The notes beneath the pieces were generated by a model. That model ran no database searches. It had not been told where the DNA came from and worked only from the letters and a program-made list of their open reading frames with translations. A stretch of DNA of 40,504 nt from an uncultured Methylocystaceae bacterium (GTDB lineage: Bacteria > Pseudomonadota > Alphaproteobacteria > Rhizobiales > Beijerinckiaceae): contig CAIQCB010000024.1 of the NCBI GenBank assembly GCA_903870245.1, forward strand, positions 1 through 40,504, given 5' to 3'. Positions 26,184 to 34,147 of the stretch are shown piece by piece. The position numbers and the translations under genes are program-made. Every line of letters begins with the position of its first letter. The first letter of the stretch is position 1.

Positions 26184-26693
26184 ATGTCAGATCACGAGCA
26201 TCAGAGCCAGGAGTTGGCGAGCGCAGAAACGGGGGATGACGAAGCCTTCATGCGCGAGGCTTTGGCGGAGGCCGTCCAGGGCGATTTCCCTTTTGGGGCC
26301 GTGATCGTCAGTGAGGGGCGGATCGTGGCGCGCGGACATAATTCCGGGGTCATGCTGAACGATCCGACGGCGCATGGGGAAATGATGGCCATCCGAGATT
26401 TTATCTCCAGACATCCTGCCGCAGAACTCCGGTCGACGACGATTTACACGACGGGCGAGCCCTGCCCTATGTGCATGGGCGCCTTGATCTGGTGCGGCGT
26501 TCGCCGAATGGTGTTTGCCGCTCCGATCGAGGAACTGTCGACGCGGATCGGTCAGATCATGACGCCGAGCCGGGCGATTCTCGCTACGGCTCCCTTTGCC
26601 TCCATTGAAATCAGGGGCGGAGTTCTCAAGCCGGAGGCTATGGCGTTATTTCCGACGCCGCAGACTAATCCGATAAATTCGGTAAAAAATTGA
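26184..26693 (+). CDS. Nucleoside/guanine deaminase family protein
   Basis: This 169-residue cytidine deaminase-fold protein has the zinc site as TAHGEMMAIR (H64, catalytic E66) and PCPMCMGAL (C94 and C97). Most family members have HAE; this one has HGE. The FPFGAVIV, GHN and DPTAH motifs place it among the guanine or nucleoside deaminases rather than TadA. The RNA-binding basic tail of TadA is also missing. It stands alone, so its substrate is inferred as a free base or nucleoside. The start is the ATG at 26184. Confidence 0.83.
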   Translation: MSDHEHQSQELASAETGDDEAFMREALAEAVQGDFPFGAVIVSEGRIVARGHNSGVMLNDPTAHGEMMAIRDFISRHPAAELRSTTIYTTGEPCPMCMGALIWCGVRRMVFAAPIEELSTRIGQIMTPSRAILATAPFASIEIRGGVLKPEAMALFPTPQTNPINSVKN

Positions 26694-26918
26694 AAAATTA
26701 TGATTTTCTGAAATTCAATCGGCCCTGCGCAGGGCGGCGGGACGATGGAAATAAGTGTCATTTTCTTAATCATGTGAGCATTTTGTTCATATTTTTGGCT
26801 GATTCATAAGCTCTTGGTTTGATGCGCGTCAGATTAGCATACGCTGTTCATGCATGTTTCGCGTAAGTGACACCCTCTATCGCCCGATTCCCCGGGCATT
26901 TTTTCGGAAAGGTCAAAA

Positions 26919-27548
26919 ATGGCGCGTAGCGGCATTTCGACAATCATTACAGCCGTTGTGGCGGGAGCCATCGGTTATGGCGCAGGGGCTCTGACCGGTC
27001 CGAGCGATCTGCGTTCGGGGATGGAGAGCCGTCTCCAGTCCCTGAAGGAAAAACTCAACAAAAAGCCGGACGAGGCGACAAAAGAAACGCCGGATGAGAC
27101 TCCGGCTGAAACGCCTGCGGCTGAAACGCCGCCCGCGGACGCTGCGGCCCCGGCCGCAGAAGCGCCGGCGGATCCCAACACCGCCGCCCCGCCCGCCCCT
27201 GCAGCAGAAGCGACTCCCGAGGCTCCGCCAGCGGAAGCAGCGCCTGCCGCCGAAGCTCCCGCACCGGCGGCGCCGGCCGCCGAAATCCCGGCCGCTGCCC
27301 CGCTTGCGACACCTGTCGCGCCTGCCGCTGAGGCTCCCGCGCCAGCAGCGCCGGCCGCTTCCGAGGCTGCGCCTGCCGCGCCCGCTGCCCAGACGGAGGC
27401 CGCGCCTGCCAAAGCAGCCGCCAAGCCGACGCCCAAGCCAAAGCCGAAGCCCAAGCCCAAGCCGAAGCCGAAGCCTAAACCCGCCGGTGAAAGCGCCGCG
27501 CCCGCCGCTCCCGCAGAAGCGCCGGCGGCAGACGCCCCCGCGCAGTAA
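26919..27548 (+). CDS. Ala/Pro/Lys-rich low-complexity protein with N-terminal helix
   Basis: The 209-residue protein begins with a hydrophobic, Gly-rich helix (ISTIITAVVAGAIGYGAGAL) that could be a membrane anchor. A short basic helix (RLQSLKEKLNKK) follows, then about 130 residues of Ala/Pro/Glu repeats (PAAEAPA-like), and a (KP)n stretch near residues 172-188, ending in another Ala/Pro run. The middle is disordered. The AAAGG before the ATG and the terminator just after the stop support a real gene. Overlapping minus-strand frames of over 200 codons arise from the low-complexity composition. A cell envelope spacer or DNA/wall-binding role is possible but unproven. Confidence 0.7.
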   Translation: MARSGISTIITAVVAGAIGYGAGALTGPSDLRSGMESRLQSLKEKLNKKPDEATKETPDETPAETPAAETPPADAAAPAAEAPADPNTAAPPAPAAEATPEAPPAEAAPAAEAPAPAAPAAEIPAAAPLATPVAPAAEAPAPAAPAASEAAPAAPAAQTEAAPAKAAAKPTPKPKPKPKPKPKPKPKPAGESAAPAAPAEAPAADAPAQ

Positions 27549-27567
27549 TTTGGTTGAATATCCAACG

Positions 27568-27595
27568 ACCTCCCGCCAGCCGGCGGGAGGTTTTT
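27568..27595 (+). terminator. Intrinsic terminator after the Ala/Pro-rich gene
   Basis: A 10-bp perfect stem, ACCTCCCGCC (27568-27577) with GGCGGGAGGT (27582-27591), closes a 4-nt loop and is followed by five T in all. It lies 20 bp after the stop codon. Confidence 0.92.
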
Positions 27596-27643
27596 CATTT
27601 CCGGCGCCATCCCGGCGCGGGCAGACATGCCGAACCTCCGTCA

Positions 27644-28072
27644 ATGACCTTCAATAAACAACGATTGCTCTGCGTTTTGGCCGCCCTTGTGTTGTTCGCT
27701 CCCGAGGCAAGAGCGCAAACGGCGGACGACAGTTCCGCCTGGATCGAGCCGCCGGTCGGCAAACATCAGACTGTTGCTCGACGGAGGGAGTTAATCCTGC
27801 TTCGCGCCGCGCGGATGGCGGAAGAGCGGGGCTTTACACATTTCGAACTGATGTTGAGCCCGGACACGACGGTAGAGGGCAGCGTCGCAGCCGACGCCTG
27901 GAAGGTGATGGACGCTTACGGAAACGCGTCAAACACGATCCATCCTTCGCCTCTGGCTCCCTCGCCGCTAAGCCGATCCGGCGCCGTCCTGGTGCGATTT
28001 TGTAACGAGAGCGAGGGAAGCTGTCCCGGCGTGCGGGCGCATCGTGTGTTGCTTAATTTGCGGCAACGGTGA
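27644..28072 (+). CDS. Secreted protein resembling the CC0125 family
   Basis: From the ATG at 27644 the protein has 142 residues; the frame is open 30 codons further but overlaps the terminator. The signal peptide (LLCVLAALVLFAPEARAQ) lacks a lipobox. The mature part contains LLRAARMAEERGFTHFELM, like the core helix of the CC0125/CC1285 family of alphaproteobacterial envelope proteins, which are usually lipoproteins. Two cysteines near the end (CNESEGSC) may form a disulfide. The family match is from pattern memory and moderate. Confidence 0.62.
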   Translation: MTFNKQRLLCVLAALVLFAPEARAQTADDSSAWIEPPVGKHQTVARRRELILLRAARMAEERGFTHFELMLSPDTTVEGSVAADAWKVMDAYGNASNTIHPSPLAPSPLSRSGAVLVRFCNESEGSCPGVRAHRVLLNLRQR

Positions 28073-28080
28073 AATTCAAT

Positions 28081-28767
28081 TCAATCAGTCTCGATGAAAC
28101 CTGAAAATTCCTCCATCGCCGCTTGCGACAACGGCGCATCCATCAATCCAGGAATGAGCCCCGGCGGAACTGTGATGTCCCTGCTGTAGGCGAGCGATTG
28201 CGCGATCAGAGCCGGCATGGAGAGACTCGCCAGCAACAGAAGCGCGTTATTCGCGCGCACGATCTCAACGATGGTCTTCAATCGCCGATCCCATTCGGCG
28301 TCGTTCTTCATCAGGCGCCCGAAATAAACAGCGATGCCGTCGGCGCCGGACTCCATCGCCATCAACGCCTGCGAGGGCGTGAAAACCGCAGTGACGAGAG
28401 TTTTGCACCCCGAGCGACGAAGCTCCTCAATGCAACGCAAATCCTTCATCCCCGGCGGCAGCTTGATCCACAAAGACTTCAACGAAGTTTCTGATCCCGC
28501 CACAGCCAATTGCTCCAGACATGCGGCGGCCAGATCCGCCGTTTGGGCATTTGAGCCAATCGTCTGGATCATCAAGTGTCGGATGCGACGTTCGGCGCCA
28601 GCAAATCGGCAAAGCTTCTCGCAAAAGGCTCGATAATCACCGGCGGAAATAATATCTCCGCCAGCCGCTTGCGCGATCAGCTTGGGATTGGTGGTAAAAC
28701 CGCAAATAGCTGGGTTTTCGAGCGCAACGGAGATTTCTCCGATCGCCGCCGTGTCGACAAGGATCAT
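28081..28767 (-). CDS. Transaldolase / fructose-6-phosphate aldolase-like protein
   Basis: This 228-residue single-domain TIM barrel resembles the short transaldolases (TalC/FSA type). It has D5 in VDTAAIGEI, the FTTNPKLIA loop, the Schiff-base lysine K102 in LWIKLPPG, and a VTAVFTPSQALMAMESGAD strand-loop. Such enzymes transfer or cleave three-carbon units in the pentose phosphate pathway. Relative to known ones the sequence is divergent, and the C-terminal region differs, so activity is not assured. It is 18 bp after the LprI-like gene on the same strand, an unexpected pairing. Confidence 0.72.
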   Translation of the reverse strand: MILVDTAAIGEISVALENPAICGFTTNPKLIAQAAGGDIISAGDYRAFCEKLCRFAGAERRIRHLMIQTIGSNAQTADLAAACLEQLAVAGSETSLKSLWIKLPPGMKDLRCIEELRRSGCKTLVTAVFTPSQALMAMESGADGIAVYFGRLMKNDAEWDRRLKTIVEIVRANNALLLLASLSMPALIAQSLAYSRDITVPPGLIPGLMDAPLSQAAMEEFSGFIETD

Positions 28768-28785
28768 GATGTCAGTCGCCGGCGC

Positions 28786-30129
28786 TCAGAGCTTGCCCTT
28801 ATACTGACTCCAAACCCAGGCTCCGGGCGGCTGCTGGGCGGGAGCCGTTCCGATTGTCGGTCTCTCGCTGGCGACGGACTTCGAAACCGGTTCTTTGACG
28901 TTGTCTACCAGGGGAGCCGGGCCCGGCGCTGGCGGCGAGGATATCGGCGCCGTCGCCGCCTTTACAATCGTATCATTCGAGTTGGCCTTTGGAGTCGCTG
29001 GCCTCGCCGCAGTCGCGCTCGGACCGGGATCGCGCGCGCTCGGACCGGGATCGCGTCTCAACTTGCTGATGGCATAGGCGACAATCAGCGCAAAAAGGAT
29101 CGCCGCGAGCATGAATGCAGTGCGATGCTTGCTCCTCGTAGTTTCGAGAGCCTGTCTCTCCTGCCTTGAGAGCGGTTTGATCTGTTCGGCCTCGGTGATT
29201 TCCTTTGTCAGCGTGTCGGTCGCAGAAGATTCAAGTTCTGACTCGGCGCGGATTTCCTTTTCTATCTCTGGGCGCCATTCGCGAGCGCCCTTTGCCTCCG
29301 GGGTCACCTCTGCGACGGCGCGAGCCTCTGGGGTCGCCTCTGCGGCGGCGTGAGCCTCTGGAGTCGCCTCTGCGGTGGCTTGGGCGGTGTCCTGCGAAGG
29401 TTCATTATCGTTTGCAGCCGCCTTTCCGTCGGTCTCGACGGGCTGCTGATCGATGGTTTCCTGCGGCGCCTCAGTGGTCTCCGTCGCCTTGACATCGGCT
29501 TCGGGCGTGGTCGCCGATGGCGGGGACGCGGGCGTTACGGTCGTTGCGTTTGAATTGGCCGATGCCGGCGCCTCTTGCTCGGGCACCGGGTTTTCAGACA
29601 AAATCGCCGGTTTTTCGACAACGGATGTGGCGTCGGCGGATCTCTGCGACGGATTGTTCGAAGCCGCGACGGCTTCGGAGGACGTCATTGGCTCCTGTTG
29701 GGGCGCAGGCTCGGGAGCGATCTCTGGTTGGGCGGCTCTGGCTGTCTGTTCGCTATTGACCGCCTGGACGGGAACTAGGTCCGGGATTTCCAGCTTTGCG
29801 CCGTTTAGGTTAAAGACCCGGATGGACTCGCGCTGCGCTTTTTCGATGCAGACAACGTCCGTCTTACATTTTTGGCGTTGTCGGATCAGCGGCAGGTTAA
29901 TTTTGTTAGCTTGAGCCTTGCCCAGTTTGGCGCGCAGGAAAAGATATCCCTGATTGGCGATGCGATCGAGCGTCGTCAGACGCTGGTCCTGACAAATCGC
30001 CTTTTCGTCCGGCGACATGCGTTTCGAGCAGGCCAAGCCGGGATTAGGAGCGGCGAGCGACGCCGTCGAAGACAAGCCACCGATCACCAGAAAGAGCAGC
30101 GACCAAAACCTGAACAGCGACTTTAACAT
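28786..30129 (-). CDS. LprI/DUF1311-like envelope protein with repeats and membrane helix
   Basis: The protein has 447 residues. After a signal peptide (LLFLVIGGLSSTASLAAP) comes an LprI-like domain (about 30-105) with four cysteines (C34, C46, C88, C94), as in proteins named for a lysozyme inhibitor. A long acidic, disordered region follows, including three copies of a 10-residue AEATPEAxAx unit. A membrane helix lies at about 335-355 (FMLAAILFALIVAYAIS), with a short basic Pro-rich tail carrying RDPGPSA twice. The signal plus late helix predicts the LprI domain in the periplasm with the tail inside. The function is unknown. Confidence 0.7.
   Translation of the reverse strand: MLKSLFRFWSLLFLVIGGLSSTASLAAPNPGLACSKRMSPDEKAICQDQRLTTLDRIANQGYLFLRAKLGKAQANKINLPLIRQRQKCKTDVVCIEKAQRESIRVFNLNGAKLEIPDLVPVQAVNSEQTARAAQPEIAPEPAPQQEPMTSSEAVAASNNPSQRSADATSVVEKPAILSENPVPEQEAPASANSNATTVTPASPPSATTPEADVKATETTEAPQETIDQQPVETDGKAAANDNEPSQDTAQATAEATPEAHAAAEATPEARAVAEVTPEAKGAREWRPEIEKEIRAESELESSATDTLTKEITEAEQIKPLSRQERQALETTRSKHRTAFMLAAILFALIVAYAISKLRRDPGPSARDPGPSATAARPATPKANSNDTIVKAATAPISSPPAPGPAPLVDNVKEPVSKSVASERPTIGTAPAQQPPGAWVWSQYKGKL
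29014..29055. repeat. Perfect 21-bp tandem duplication
   Basis: Positions 29014-29034 and 29035-29055 are identical, containing CGCTCGGACCGGGATCGC. Inside the LprI-like gene they encode a doubled RDPGPSA. The exact identity suggests a recent slippage event. Confidence 0.9.
29294..29383. repeat. Three 30-bp tandem repeats in coding sequence
   Basis: Units at 29294-29323, 29324-29353 and 29354-29383 share a GCCTCTGGGGTCGCCTCTGC-like core and keep the reading frame, encoding AEATPEAHA-like decapeptides in the acidic linker of the LprI-like protein. The number of copies could vary between strains. Confidence 0.85.
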
Positions 30130-30204
30130 GCCTCACTCCAAATCGGTCGATCCGTATAATATTCTATGCTAACCATATCATTGAGCCTAGTCCGGATGAA
30201 ACGT

Positions 30205-30265
30205 CTTGCTCAACCTTCGAGCAAGTTTATGATCATGACATCATGAATAAAGTTCTGTCATGACA
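30205..30265. promoter_or_regulatory. Hairpin and TCATGA cluster at the MBL gene start
   Basis: A hairpin CTTGCTC/GAGCAAG (30205-30211 with 30219-30225) is followed by three TCATGA palindromes at 30233, 30241 and 30258; the last lies in the 10-bp palindrome TGTCATGACA (30256-30265), which includes the ATG of the next gene. The cluster could be an operator or a translation control site. The pattern is seen; the role is a guess. Confidence 0.35.
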
Positions 30266-31156
30266 AGCGCTCTTGTTCCCGGGGCGCGGCCTCCTGCGGT
30301 CGAACAGGTCTCTTCCCGCATCCGACGAATCGTCGCGCCCAATCCCGGCCCCTTCACCCATACTGGCACCTGCGCCTATGTCGTAGGCTCTGGCGATGTC
30401 GCTATCATCGATCCGGGGCCAGCCGACGCGGACCATGTCTCAACGATGCTGGCGGCGGTGGCGGGCGACCGATTGCGTTATGTTCTGGTGACGCATAGCC
30501 ACCGCGATCATTCGCCGGCAGCGCGCCTGCTCGCGGAAGCCACAGGCGCCCTCGTCGTCGGATGCGCCCCCTATGTTCCCCCGGGTGACATCAGCGTAAC
30601 GGGCGTCGGCCTCGACGCCGCGCATGATCGCGATTACGCGCCAGATATTGTCCTCACCCAGGCGACCCGGCTCTCGCTGGGCGACGTCACGCTGGAAACA
30701 TTCGCGACTCCCGGACACACGGCGAACCATCTGTGTTTCGCGCTTTTGGAGGAAAGCGCCCTGTTCACGGGCGATCATGTCATGCGTTGGTCGACGACGG
30801 TGATCGCGCCGCCGGACGGATGTATGCGGGATTATATGTTATCGCTGGAGCGTCAGCGTTTACGTGACGATCAGGTGCTTTGGCCGGCGCATGGCGATCC
30901 GATCCGCCGTCCGCAACGCTACCTGAGGGCCCTTTACAATCACCGTCGCGCGCGTGAAGCGTCCATCCTTCAGCGAATCTCCGAGGGAGACCATTCGATA
31001 GGCGAGATCGTGAGCCGCATCTACGCTGGAGTCGATCCTCGCCTGCATGGCGCGGCGGCGATGACGGTTCTCGCGCATCTGGAGGATTTGGTCGAGCGCG
31101 ATCTTGTTTCCTGTGAGGGACCATCCATGATCACCGCCCGCTATTTTTCCCGATAA
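30260..31156 (+). CDS. MBL-fold hydrolase with winged-helix tail (LACTB2-like)
   Basis: This 298-residue protein has the metallo-beta-lactamase motif THSHRDHSPAA (HxHxDH), then ATPGHTANHLCF, FTGDHVM and WPAHGDPI metal ligands. The last 70 residues form the winged-helix domain (ILQRISEGDHSIGEIVSRIY) typical of the LACTB2-like group. Eukaryotic LACTB2 is an endoribonuclease; the bacterial substrates are unclear. There is no good Shine-Dalgarno before the ATG, and a palindrome covers the start codon. It is convergent with the FtsB-like gene, 9 bp away. Confidence 0.87.
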   Translation: MTSALVPGARPPAVEQVSSRIRRIVAPNPGPFTHTGTCAYVVGSGDVAIIDPGPADADHVSTMLAAVAGDRLRYVLVTHSHRDHSPAARLLAEATGALVVGCAPYVPPGDISVTGVGLDAAHDRDYAPDIVLTQATRLSLGDVTLETFATPGHTANHLCFALLEESALFTGDHVMRWSTTVIAPPDGCMRDYMLSLERQRLRDDQVLWPAHGDPIRRPQRYLRALYNHRRAREASILQRISEGDHSIGEIVSRIYAGVDPRLHGAAAMTVLAHLEDLVERDLVSCEGPSMITARYFSR

Positions 31157-31165
31157 TTGATGTAA

Positions 31166-31495
31166 TCATTGCTGATCCGGCGGGGTCAGCAGCACGACAA
31201 CCTCGTTTTTGTGAACGCGTCCCAGAGTTTTCCGCACTTCGTCCTCAAGGATGTCGGCGTCGACTTTTTCGCCTTTGATCAAGGCCAACCTGTGCTCGAT
31301 TTGCAGCCGCTGAAGTTTGAGCATATCGCGCTCAAATTTAAGCAGTGTGAGCTTTTGTTCATATTCCTCGCCGGCCTTCAGCCCCCGCTGTCCATGGACG
31401 GCGTGCCAGTAAAAAAAGCTTGTCGCCATGCTTGCGATGGAGACCAGCGCGAGGGAGTAAAACACCCGGCGGGAGAAGATACGACGGAAAGACAT
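31166..31495 (-). CDS. FtsB/DivIC-family septum protein
   Basis: This 109-residue protein has a short basic N terminus, one membrane helix (about 11-33), and a coiled coil (about 38-75, LLKFERDMLKLQRLQIEHRL), then a short C-terminal segment. That is the layout of septum-formation initiator (FtsB-like) proteins, which join FtsL and FtsQ in the divisome. In alphaproteobacteria ftsB often lies near eno/pdhA; here it lies 52 bp downstream of popZ on the same strand. I am fairly sure of the fold class, less of the ortholog. Confidence 0.72.
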   Translation of the reverse strand: MSFRRIFSRRVFYSLALVSIASMATSFFYWHAVHGQRGLKAGEEYEQKLTLLKFERDMLKLQRLQIEHRLALIKGEKVDADILEDEVRKTLGRVHKNEVVVLLTPPDQQ

Positions 31496-31547
31496 GACCG
31501 CATTATGGGTTGGTCATGGTGTAAGCGAGGTTAACAGACCTGAGGCG

Positions 31548-32231
31548 TCAGTTCCGTCTTCCGCGCGCAACGCGTTCGATCTCGGCGCGAACGAGTTTTT
31601 CGACGATTCCGGGGAGATTGTGGTCGAGCCATTCCTGCAGCATGGGGCGGAGAAGCTCGCTGACCATGTCTTCAATGCGACCGTCATCGCCGAACAGCCT
31701 ACTGGCCGCCAGGGTTTCAAACTGGGCCGCGATCGCCGCCGCCGCCGTCTCGGAGACCAGCGGCGATTGTTCTTCCCTGTCCGGTGCGAACGCTGGCGTT
31801 CCAGGCGCGGCGCGCGTGATGGCCTGAGGGGGATCATGGCGGGCGATTTCACGCTCGGCCGCCTCAAGAATTTCAGCGGCCTGACGGAAGGCCCCGCGAC
31901 TCTGCGCCTCGCTCGACGCTTTCAGGTGGCGCAGGAAATTGTCCCGTCTATCCTCGGCGGGATCGGGGTCGGCCGTTTCGGCCCCGACACGGAAGTCCGG
32001 CTCAAAAGACGGCTCGACGGAGAGACCCCGCGGCGCCTCTATCGTCGATTCACTAACGTAAGTCTTTTCCGGTTCGGATAAATCATCCTGTTGGCGGTCA
32101 CCTCGCCGGGCGTTTTGGTCGTCAGTGATGATCCGCCGGATCGAGGCCAGAATCTCCTCCATGGAGGGTTCATGGGCGCGCCGCTTGTCTTCGACCGGTA
32201 TGGAGGGAGCAGTAGCTTTTGCGGCGCTCAT
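31548..32231 (-). CDS. PopZ-family (DUF2497) polar organising protein
   Basis: The protein has 227 residues in the PopZ layout: an N-terminal helix (SMEEILASIRRIITDD, about 23-38) that binds partners, an acidic Pro/Glu-rich disordered middle, and a C-terminal helical oligomerisation region (IEDMVSELLRPMLQEWLDHN, then LVRAEIERVARGRR). PopZ condenses at cell poles and anchors the chromosome origin through ParB. In many Rhizobiales it sits between tolC and valS; here tolC is about 27 kb away and valS is absent from this window. Confidence 0.88.
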   Translation of the reverse strand: MSAAKATAPSIPVEDKRRAHEPSMEEILASIRRIITDDQNARRGDRQQDDLSEPEKTYVSESTIEAPRGLSVEPSFEPDFRVGAETADPDPAEDRRDNFLRHLKASSEAQSRGAFRQAAEILEAAEREIARHDPPQAITRAAPGTPAFAPDREEQSPLVSETAAAAIAAQFETLAASRLFGDDGRIEDMVSELLRPMLQEWLDHNLPGIVEKLVRAEIERVARGRRN

Positions 32232-32484
32232 GAAGCTTGGGAGTCCTGACGCGGATTATATTGCGATTTCGGATGATGTGTGACGTTATTCAACGTGCGA
32301 ATCAATGATCGATAATTGAATTCCACACCTTTTGAGGCCATCTGTCACTTACGGCCGCCTGTTCCGGTTCGGGTCCCGGTCGCTAACGCCTGCCCCGGTT
32401 GTTTGTAACTTCCAAAGGGCGAAGAGGCGAAAGGCGGAGGGTCGACGCTTCTCGATCATCCTATTCTAGTTTGGAGCTTCGTTC

Positions 32485-32868
32485 ATGACGATCAGGATCA
32501 CCCGCCTTGTTCTTTCAGGCGGAATTATCGCCTCCGCACTCGCCATGACGACCTGTCCGTCCGCGCTGGCCGCCGGCCGGCCCAATCCTGGCGGCAAAGG
32601 CGCAGAGACCGGGCGCTACGCCGTGCTACGCGACGACAAGGACACAAATTGTATGGTTACATTGCATCCCGGCGGGAAGGCGCAGCTAGCGCCCGCGTGT
32701 CGAGACAATGGCATTGTCGTATTCGATCCGATGAGTTGGCGATCGGAATCCGGCAATATTGTCCTGACCGCGCGCAAGGGTCATAAGATCGAACTTATGC
32801 GCGGGGAGAATAATGTCTGGCGACGCGATGGCGCTGCCGGAAAGGGGCTGGGTCTGCGGCAAATGTGA
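32485..32868 (+). CDS. AprI/Inh-family metalloprotease inhibitor-like protein
   Basis: This 127-residue secreted protein has a signal peptide (SGGIIASALAMTTCPSALAA), a mature beta-rich domain with one disulfide pair (C in NCMVTL and PACRDN) and the pattern GRYAVLRDD, WRSESGNIVLT, NNVWRRD seen in the Inh/AprI eight-stranded barrel. Such proteins protect the periplasm from serralysin-type proteases. No serralysin or type I secretion ABC gene is in this window. A strong two-way terminator lies 37 bp after it. Confidence 0.65.
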   Translation: MTIRITRLVLSGGIIASALAMTTCPSALAAGRPNPGGKGAETGRYAVLRDDKDTNCMVTLHPGGKAQLAPACRDNGIVVFDPMSWRSESGNIVLTARKGHKIELMRGENNVWRRDGAAGKGLGLRQM

Positions 32869-32905
32869 CTTCCCGGAGACCCTGCGAGCGCCCTGCTCAC
32901 CTATG

Positions 32906-32943
32906 AAAAACGGGATGGCCTGTCGCCAGACCATCCGGTTTTT
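32906..32943. terminator. Two-way intrinsic terminator
   Basis: AAAAACGGGATGG (32906-32918) pairs with CCATCCGGTTTTT (32931-32943) with a single mismatch around a 12-nt loop. T-runs follow on both strands, so it can serve both the inhibitor gene and the convergent desaturase gene. Confidence 0.85.
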
Positions 32944-32962
32944 GTTTTTTATGGAGATTGTC

Positions 32963-34147
32963 TTATCCCATGAAGCCCGGCGCGCGCAGGGCCTGACGGG
33001 CGCTGGCGGTCGTCACCATGGCCTCTGACGCCTCTTTAAGAGCGCGCAGCACTTCCTGCATCGCCTCGCGATTGGTGATCGAATCGTAGCTGTAGCCGCA
33101 TTCAATCATCGCCTGACGTGTGGGCTCCCGCATGCGGGCGAGATTGCGGCGCGCCATGGTCGGGAACATGTGATGCTCGATCTGGCTGTTCAGGCCGCCC
33201 GCCAGCCAGTCGAAAAACGCGGAAGTGGGCGTATCACGCGTTGAGCGCGCCTGACGGTCGTAAAAACCCTCTGCGTCGCTGGCGTCATAGACTTCCATGC
33301 CGGTATGGCTGAGCACGAAGACGCAGGCGAGAATCAGTCCGCCGATCAGTTGCGCGACCAGGAACCATACCCAACCGGTCCAGGCGGCGCCGGGCGTCAG
33401 AAAGCCGGCCAGCGTTAGCCCCAGCACCCAGTGAGCAACGCAGAGGACGCCCTCAAGTTTCTGGCCGTTGCGGAAGGCGACGTCGATACTTTGCCAGCTC
33501 CAGTTGAATCTTGCGATCGCAAGCATGGGAAAAAACAGGAACGTCTGGATACGCGCCAGCATTAGCGCGATGGCGCGCCCCGTCTCTGTTTTCCAATTCA
33601 GATTAAAGTCGGCGAGCGCCTTGTCCCAGACGATAAAAGGACGCGCGTCGATGTCGCCGTCAATCGGGATCAACACGCCATCCTGCCCGGCTTTGCAGGC
33701 GTTGGGAAAAGCATGATGCAGTTCGTGTTTCTCCACCCACCAGGTAGGGCCGAAGCCCTGCGTGATCTCGGCGAGCATGAACATGAACTGCGCGAATTTT
33801 TCCTTGCGCGGGCCCCACTGCTCATGGGCGATGTCGTGAGAGAGATAAGCCGTGCGGGGATAGTGGACGCCCAGCACGATCGCTCCCAGCGCCGCCGCAA
33901 GACCGCCCTGCGTTAGCAGCGCGAAGGCGATCGCGGGCATCAGCAACAATTCGCCGATGCGAAAGGCCTGCTCCCACAATGGAACGACGAAATATCCTTT
34001 TTCCTTGGCTTCGGCCTTCAGAGCCGCCATGCGGCGCGCGAGCGCCTTTGCATCCCGACCGCTCACGCGACTGTCGGAATCTTCTTCTAAGGCAAAAGTC
34101 AAAGCAGTCCTCCCCGGATACGTTGTTGGGCTTTGTTTTTGTTGCAT
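32963..34147 (-). CDS. Membrane fatty acid desaturase
   Basis: This membrane di-iron enzyme has 394 residues from the ATG at 34147; the frame continues 25 codons upstream through AT-rich DNA, but neither start has a good ribosome site. The three histidine boxes are HDIAHE, HELHHAF and QIEHHMF, and several long hydrophobic helices lie between. The glutamine in the third box is the mark of the front-end (delta-6-like)/acyl-CoA desaturase group rather than DesA-type delta-12 enzymes. It would introduce a double bond into membrane acyl chains. The region specificity is inferred. Confidence 0.86.
   Translation of the reverse strand: MQQKQSPTTYPGRTALTFALEEDSDSRVSGRDAKALARRMAALKAEAKEKGYFVVPLWEQAFRIGELLLMPAIAFALLTQGGLAAALGAIVLGVHYPRTAYLSHDIAHEQWGPRKEKFAQFMFMLAEITQGFGPTWWVEKHELHHAFPNACKAGQDGVLIPIDGDIDARPFIVWDKALADFNLNWKTETGRAIALMLARIQTFLFFPMLAIARFNWSWQSIDVAFRNGQKLEGVLCVAHWVLGLTLAGFLTPGAAWTGWVWFLVAQLIGGLILACVFVLSHTGMEVYDASDAEGFYDRQARSTRDTPTSAFFDWLAGGLNSQIEHHMFPTMARRNLARMREPTRQAMIECGYSYDSITNREAMQEVLRALKEASEAMVTTASARQALRAPGFMG

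Noticed and set aside
26913-27644. Two minus-strand frames of over 200 codons (Gly/Arg- and Ala/Gly-rich) opposite the Ala/Pro gene
   Set aside because: They mirror the low-complexity GC-rich repeats of the plus-strand gene, have no ribosome sites, and run across its terminator.
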